Source: JAZGER01 sp036480335 (GTDB lineage: Bacteria; Pseudomonadota; Gammaproteobacteria; DSM-19610). From it: 9,772 nt of DNA. The stretch spans positions 1 to 9,772 of the forward strand of contig JAZGGH010000002.1 in NCBI GenBank assembly GCA_036480335.1. The letters are read 5' to 3'. The notes beneath the pieces are model-generated. The model was given only the letters and a program-made list of their open reading frames with translations, searched no databases and was not told the DNA's origin. The position numbers were made by a program, and so were the translations under genes. Below, piece after piece: positions 7,204 through 9,772 of the stretch. Every line of letters begins with the position of its first letter. Within the stretch, counting starts at the first letter, position 1.

Positions 7204-8595
7204 AACACCGTTTTTGGGGATCTCATTACAAATTTGAGCAGTGGCGTAAAACTATGTCTGTTCAGAAAACTGGGGCCGGAAAGTTTCCGCATATCCGCAG
7301 ATCAGTTCGTTATCCTCTATTTATTTAACATCGCACTTAGTATTTTCATAGGTTATCTCGAAAACCTGCCTGATCCTCAATTTAATAAATATACCATTAC
7401 AAATGAAGGCTTCAGTGCAGCCACATTATTACTTTCTGTTTATATAGTTTCGCGCCTGATACTGCATCGTCAAGTAGCCACCGCCCTGAGTGTTTTAATT
7501 CTGAGCACATCACCCTACTTTTTTATAATCTGGCACATTGCAGAATCCGTAATGACGACTTCTAATAGCTCATCGTCCTATTGGTTGGTATATGGAATTT
7601 ACATTGTGTGGCTAATTTCCACTATTCTTTGGTGTATAAGAATATTAGCGGGCACTGCTCCTGCAAAAATTACAGCTTCTTTTCTCGTCGTGATTTTTAC
7701 CTGGATAGTTCCAGTATGGATTTTTGCAGGAAACATTTCCTATTGGTATTCAGATGAAGGCACTAAAAACAATGATTCATATTCAGCCTATCGTGACCTA
7801 AACGCTGAACGTATTCTGTTTACTCAATCATCTCTTTTGAACCGTGATTTACAGAAACTACAACCACAGCGGCCTGGTATTGTTGATCTATATTTTATAG
7901 GTGTAGGTGCCTATGCAACTCAAGACGTATTTTTAAAAGAAACACTGTATGCAAAAAACCTGTTCGACCAGCGCTTTGATACACAAGGCCGTTCATTGGC
8001 CCTGGTTAACCATTTATCGACTCATGAAGATATGCCTCTTGCTACATCCACAAACCTTGAAAAGGCCTTGCATTACATCGGCACACTCATGAACAAAGAC
8101 GAAGACGTACTAGTATTGTATATGACTAGCCATGGATCTTCTGATCACGAGTTATCGGTCAGCTTCTGGCCTTTGCCGCTTAATGATATTACCCCCGCTA
8201 TGCTTCGCGACTACCTCGATAAATCTGGAATAAAATGGCAAGTTGTCATGATTTCAGCCTGCTATTCTGGTGGCTTTGTGGAACCTCTGAAAACACCTCA
8301 TGTAGCGATTGCCACCGCTGCCGCGCCTGATCGAACCTCTTTTGGCTGCAGCAATGAAAATGATTTCACCTATTTTGGTGAAGCCCTTCTAAAGGATCAG
8401 TTACAAAAAGAGTTTTCCATACCAGCCGCATTTTCCAGGGCAACTATTGCTATTACCGAACGTGAATCAAAAGAGAATCTAACAGCCTCTCATCCTCAAA
8501 CCTTTATTGGTGATGCTATCCGGCCACTGCTTGATGATCTAACAACTGAGCTAAAAATACTGAATTTAGATAAATCAGTAAATGCCGATTACTAA
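7201..8595 (+). CDS. Membrane-anchored C13 (legumain-type) cysteine peptidase family protein
   Basis: This 464-residue protein has two parts. Residues ~34-178 hold about five hydrophobic segments (34-52, 72-88, 92-112, 127-149, 157-178). Basic residues before the first segment and in the 2/3 and 4/5 loops (HRQ; RILAGTAPAK) suggest N-in, placing the soluble part in the periplasm. Residues ~225-440 resemble Peptidase_C13. IVDLYFIGVGAYATQDVF is the first strand, VLVLYMTSHGS carries the expected catalytic His311, and VVMISACYSGGF carries the expected nucleophile Cys354. ATAAAPDRTSFGCSNENDFTYFGEAL is the conserved stretch after it. Legumain-family enzymes cut after Asn or Asp, and relatives act as GPI transamidases; the substrate here is unknown. 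A GTG start with a good Shine-Dalgarno sequence was chosen. The gene is single, AT-richer than the efflux genes, and converges with htpX with an 8-base gap. Family call is firm; topology and activity are inferred. Confidence 0.85.
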   Translation: MNTVFGDLITNLSSGVKLCLFRKLGPESFRISADQFVILYLFNIALSIFIGYLENLPDPQFNKYTITNEGFSAATLLLSVYIVSRLILHRQVATALSVLILSTSPYFFIIWHIAESVMTTSNSSSSYWLVYGIYIVWLISTILWCIRILAGTAPAKITASFLVVIFTWIVPVWIFAGNISYWYSDEGTKNNDSYSAYRDLNAERILFTQSSLLNRDLQKLQPQRPGIVDLYFIGVGAYATQDVFLKETLYAKNLFDQRFDTQGRSLALVNHLSTHEDMPLATSTNLEKALHYIGTLMNKDEDVLVLYMTSHGSSDHELSVSFWPLPLNDITPAMLRDYLDKSGIKWQVVMISACYSGGFVEPLKTPHVAIATAAAPDRTSFGCSNENDFTYFGEALLKDQLQKEFSIPAAFSRATIAITERESKENLTASHPQTFIGDAIRPLLDDLTTELKILNLDKSVNADY

Positions 8596-8603
8596 ACAAC
8601 CTC

Positions 8604-9500
8604 TTAAAATTGTTTCATCGCACGCAATGCAGCAATTCTTTCCTCCAACGGTGGGTGTGTCATAGTCAGTTTCTTCAAACCAAAAGCGCCAAGTAATCCA
8701 CCGTTAATCCCTAATGCCTGCATTTGCGCAGGTAACTGAGCAGGTGTTTGTAGTTCATGAAGACGCTCCAACGCCTGTATCATTTTGTCACGGCCTGCCA
8801 GTTTCGCCCCGCCTTTATCAGCGTGAAATTCCCGCCAACGGCTGAACCAGCGAACCACCAGGGTTGCCAGAAAACCCAGCACCAACTGCGCTATGCTATA
8901 GGTCGCGCGATAGCCCATACCACGGCCAAAACCGTAACCGGTGCGGTTGTACTGATTTCCCCGCCGTTTGTCCACGAGCATTGAGATCACTTGTGAAAAT
9001 ACAATTACAAAGGTATTCACAACCCCTTGTATCAACGACAGCGTAACCATGTCCCCGTTTGAGACATGCGTCATTTCATGGCCAAGCACTGCTTCAACTT
9101 CATCTTTCTGCATCGTATTCAACAAACCTGTGCTGACAGCTACCAGCGCTTTGTTTTTATTCGCGCCCGTTGCGAAAGCATTCGGCGCTGAAGAATCAAA
9201 AATAGCGACTTCTGGCATTGCAATGCCTACTGTAGCGGCTTGAGATGCGACCGTGGTCATTAACCAACGTTCGTTGTCATCACCCGGTGTTTCAATGACA
9301 CGTGCACCCGTAGAACGTTTGGCCATACTTTTCGACATCATGAGAGAAATAAAAGAACCCGCCATTCCCATGACGCCCGCCATGATCAGCAAGGGCATCC
9401 AGTTCATACCCGGTTGATTTAAACCCAATGCAGTAAAAATCAGGTTGAGTACAAATAGAACAGCGAGATTTGTGACCAGAAAAAGTCCAATTCTCATCAT
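8604..9500 (-). CDS. htpX: Membrane-bound zinc metalloprotease HtpX (M48B)
   Basis: HtpX is an inner-membrane protease that, with FtsH, degrades damaged or misfolded membrane proteins. The 298-residue length is normal for the family (about 290-300). Two N-terminal membrane segments lie at ~5-26 and ~34-54, with two more hydrophobic stretches at ~155-176 and ~200-217. The zinc motif HEMTH (141-145) supplies His141, His145 and catalytic Glu142; Glu224 in REFHAD is the expected third ligand. NAFATGANKNKALVAVSTGLL (107-127) and MTHPPLEERIAAL (280-292) are family blocks. Start ATG 9500 is chosen over the adjacent ATG at 9497 because AGGAG (9510-9514) stands 9 bases upstream. It is read away from the DUF937-like gene and toward the C13 peptidase gene. 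All catalytic residues are present, so it is likely active. Confidence 0.95.
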   Translation of the reverse strand: MMRIGLFLVTNLAVLFVLNLIFTALGLNQPGMNWMPLLIMAGVMGMAGSFISLMMSKSMAKRSTGARVIETPGDDNERWLMTTVASQAATVGIAMPEVAIFDSSAPNAFATGANKNKALVAVSTGLLNTMQKDEVEAVLGHEMTHVSNGDMVTLSLIQGVVNTFVIVFSQVISMLVDKRRGNQYNRTGYGFGRGMGYRATYSIAQLVLGFLATLVVRWFSRWREFHADKGGAKLAGRDKMIQALERLHELQTPAQLPAQMQALGINGGLLGAFGLKKLTMTHPPLEERIAALRAMKQF

Positions 9501-9715
9501 CGCCTTTTACTCCTTTCATTAGCAGCTAATATTCTAACATTTGCCGGAAACCCACCAATATTGCGAATACATTCCGGTAAACCATTGTCACATACAAGAC
9601 ATCAGTATAAATCGGTATTGTGTTGTCTATTTGATACAAGTTACGCTACAAGACTGGTTTTCTGCTAGTCTTATATTTTCTAGGAACTATTAATTAAAAT
9701 AAAGAGGAGACAACT
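9501..9715. promoter_or_regulatory. Divergent promoter region between htpX and the DUF937-like gene
   Basis: These 215 bases must contain the start signals for both diverging genes. On the minus strand, AGGAG (9510-9514) is the htpX ribosome binding site, and TAGAAT around 9532-9537 is a plausible -10 with only a weak TTGGTG-like -35. On the plus strand, GAGGAGA (9704-9710) sits 5 bases before ATG 9716, and TATATT (9672-9677) is a plausible -10. An inverted repeat, AAGACT (9650-9655) and AGTCTT (9667-9672), abuts that -10. The promoter hexamers are by-eye guesses. Confidence 0.45.
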
Positions 9716-9772
9716 ATGTCATTTAATCTTGTTGATTTAATCAAAGATCAGGTAGGTGCAGCGGTAGTTGGT
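9716..9772 (+). CDS. N-terminus of a probable DUF937-family protein (3' end outside window)
   Basis: Only 19 codons are visible before the right edge, reading MSFNLVDLIKDQVGAAVVG. The start is well supported: ATG 9716 follows a strong Shine-Dalgarno GAGGAGA with 5 bases between. The opening resembles DUF937 proteins, which commonly begin with an N-L-[VL]-D-L-[ILV]-K pattern followed by a short helix. These are small cytosolic proteins (YidB-like in E. coli) of unknown function. With so few residues the family call is tentative; the existence of a gene here is more certain than its identity. It is divergent from htpX. Confidence 0.5.
   Translation, partial: MSFNLVDLIKDQVGAAVVG

Noticed and set aside
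9569..9598. Possible heat-shock (sigma-32) promoter for htpX on the minus strand: CTTGTAT, 14 bases, CCGGAATGT
   Set aside because: The -10 part matches the CCCCATNT consensus poorly. htpX is heat-induced in E. coli, but the sequence alone does not support the call.

Overview
The window looks like chromosomal DNA of a gammaproteobacterium of moderate GC content. The evidence is a FabB-type ketoacyl-ACP synthase end with the typical enterobacterial-like C-terminus, a tripartite RND efflux operon with a TolC-type outer-membrane partner, an HtpX membrane protease and a REP-like palindromic repeat. I cannot name the genus. No rRNA, tRNA, CRISPR array, insertion sequence or phage gene is visible.

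Layout from left to right: the 3' end of fabB (1-219, +); a 160-base gap holding a degenerate REP/BIME-like inverted repeat (about 248-321); a three-gene efflux operon on the + strand (380-6890) whose genes overlap by 4 and 1 bases, in the order outer-membrane factor, lipoprotein adaptor, RND permease; a 310-base AT-rich gap with small dyads; a membrane-anchored C13 (legumain-type) cysteine peptidase (7201-8595, +); htpX on the opposite strand (8604-9500, -), converging with the C13 gene with only 8 bases between stops; a 215-base divergent promoter region; and the first 19 codons of a probable DUF937-family gene (9716 onward, +).

The three efflux genes should be made together and assemble into one inner membrane-periplasm-outer membrane pump driven by the proton gradient. 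The most unusual feature is the outer-membrane component. Its first ~325 residues look like a periplasmic substrate-binding protein of the ABC_sub_bind (type 1) kind, fused in frame to a full TolC domain. This suggests ligand capture or sensing in the periplasm physically attached to the exit duct. The permease also differs from AcrB at two proton-relay positions (Asn for Asp408 and Asn for Lys940). The right half carries two unrelated membrane proteases side by side, a predicted periplasmic-facing C13 peptidase and the zinc protease HtpX. Nothing in the sequence shows that they work together.
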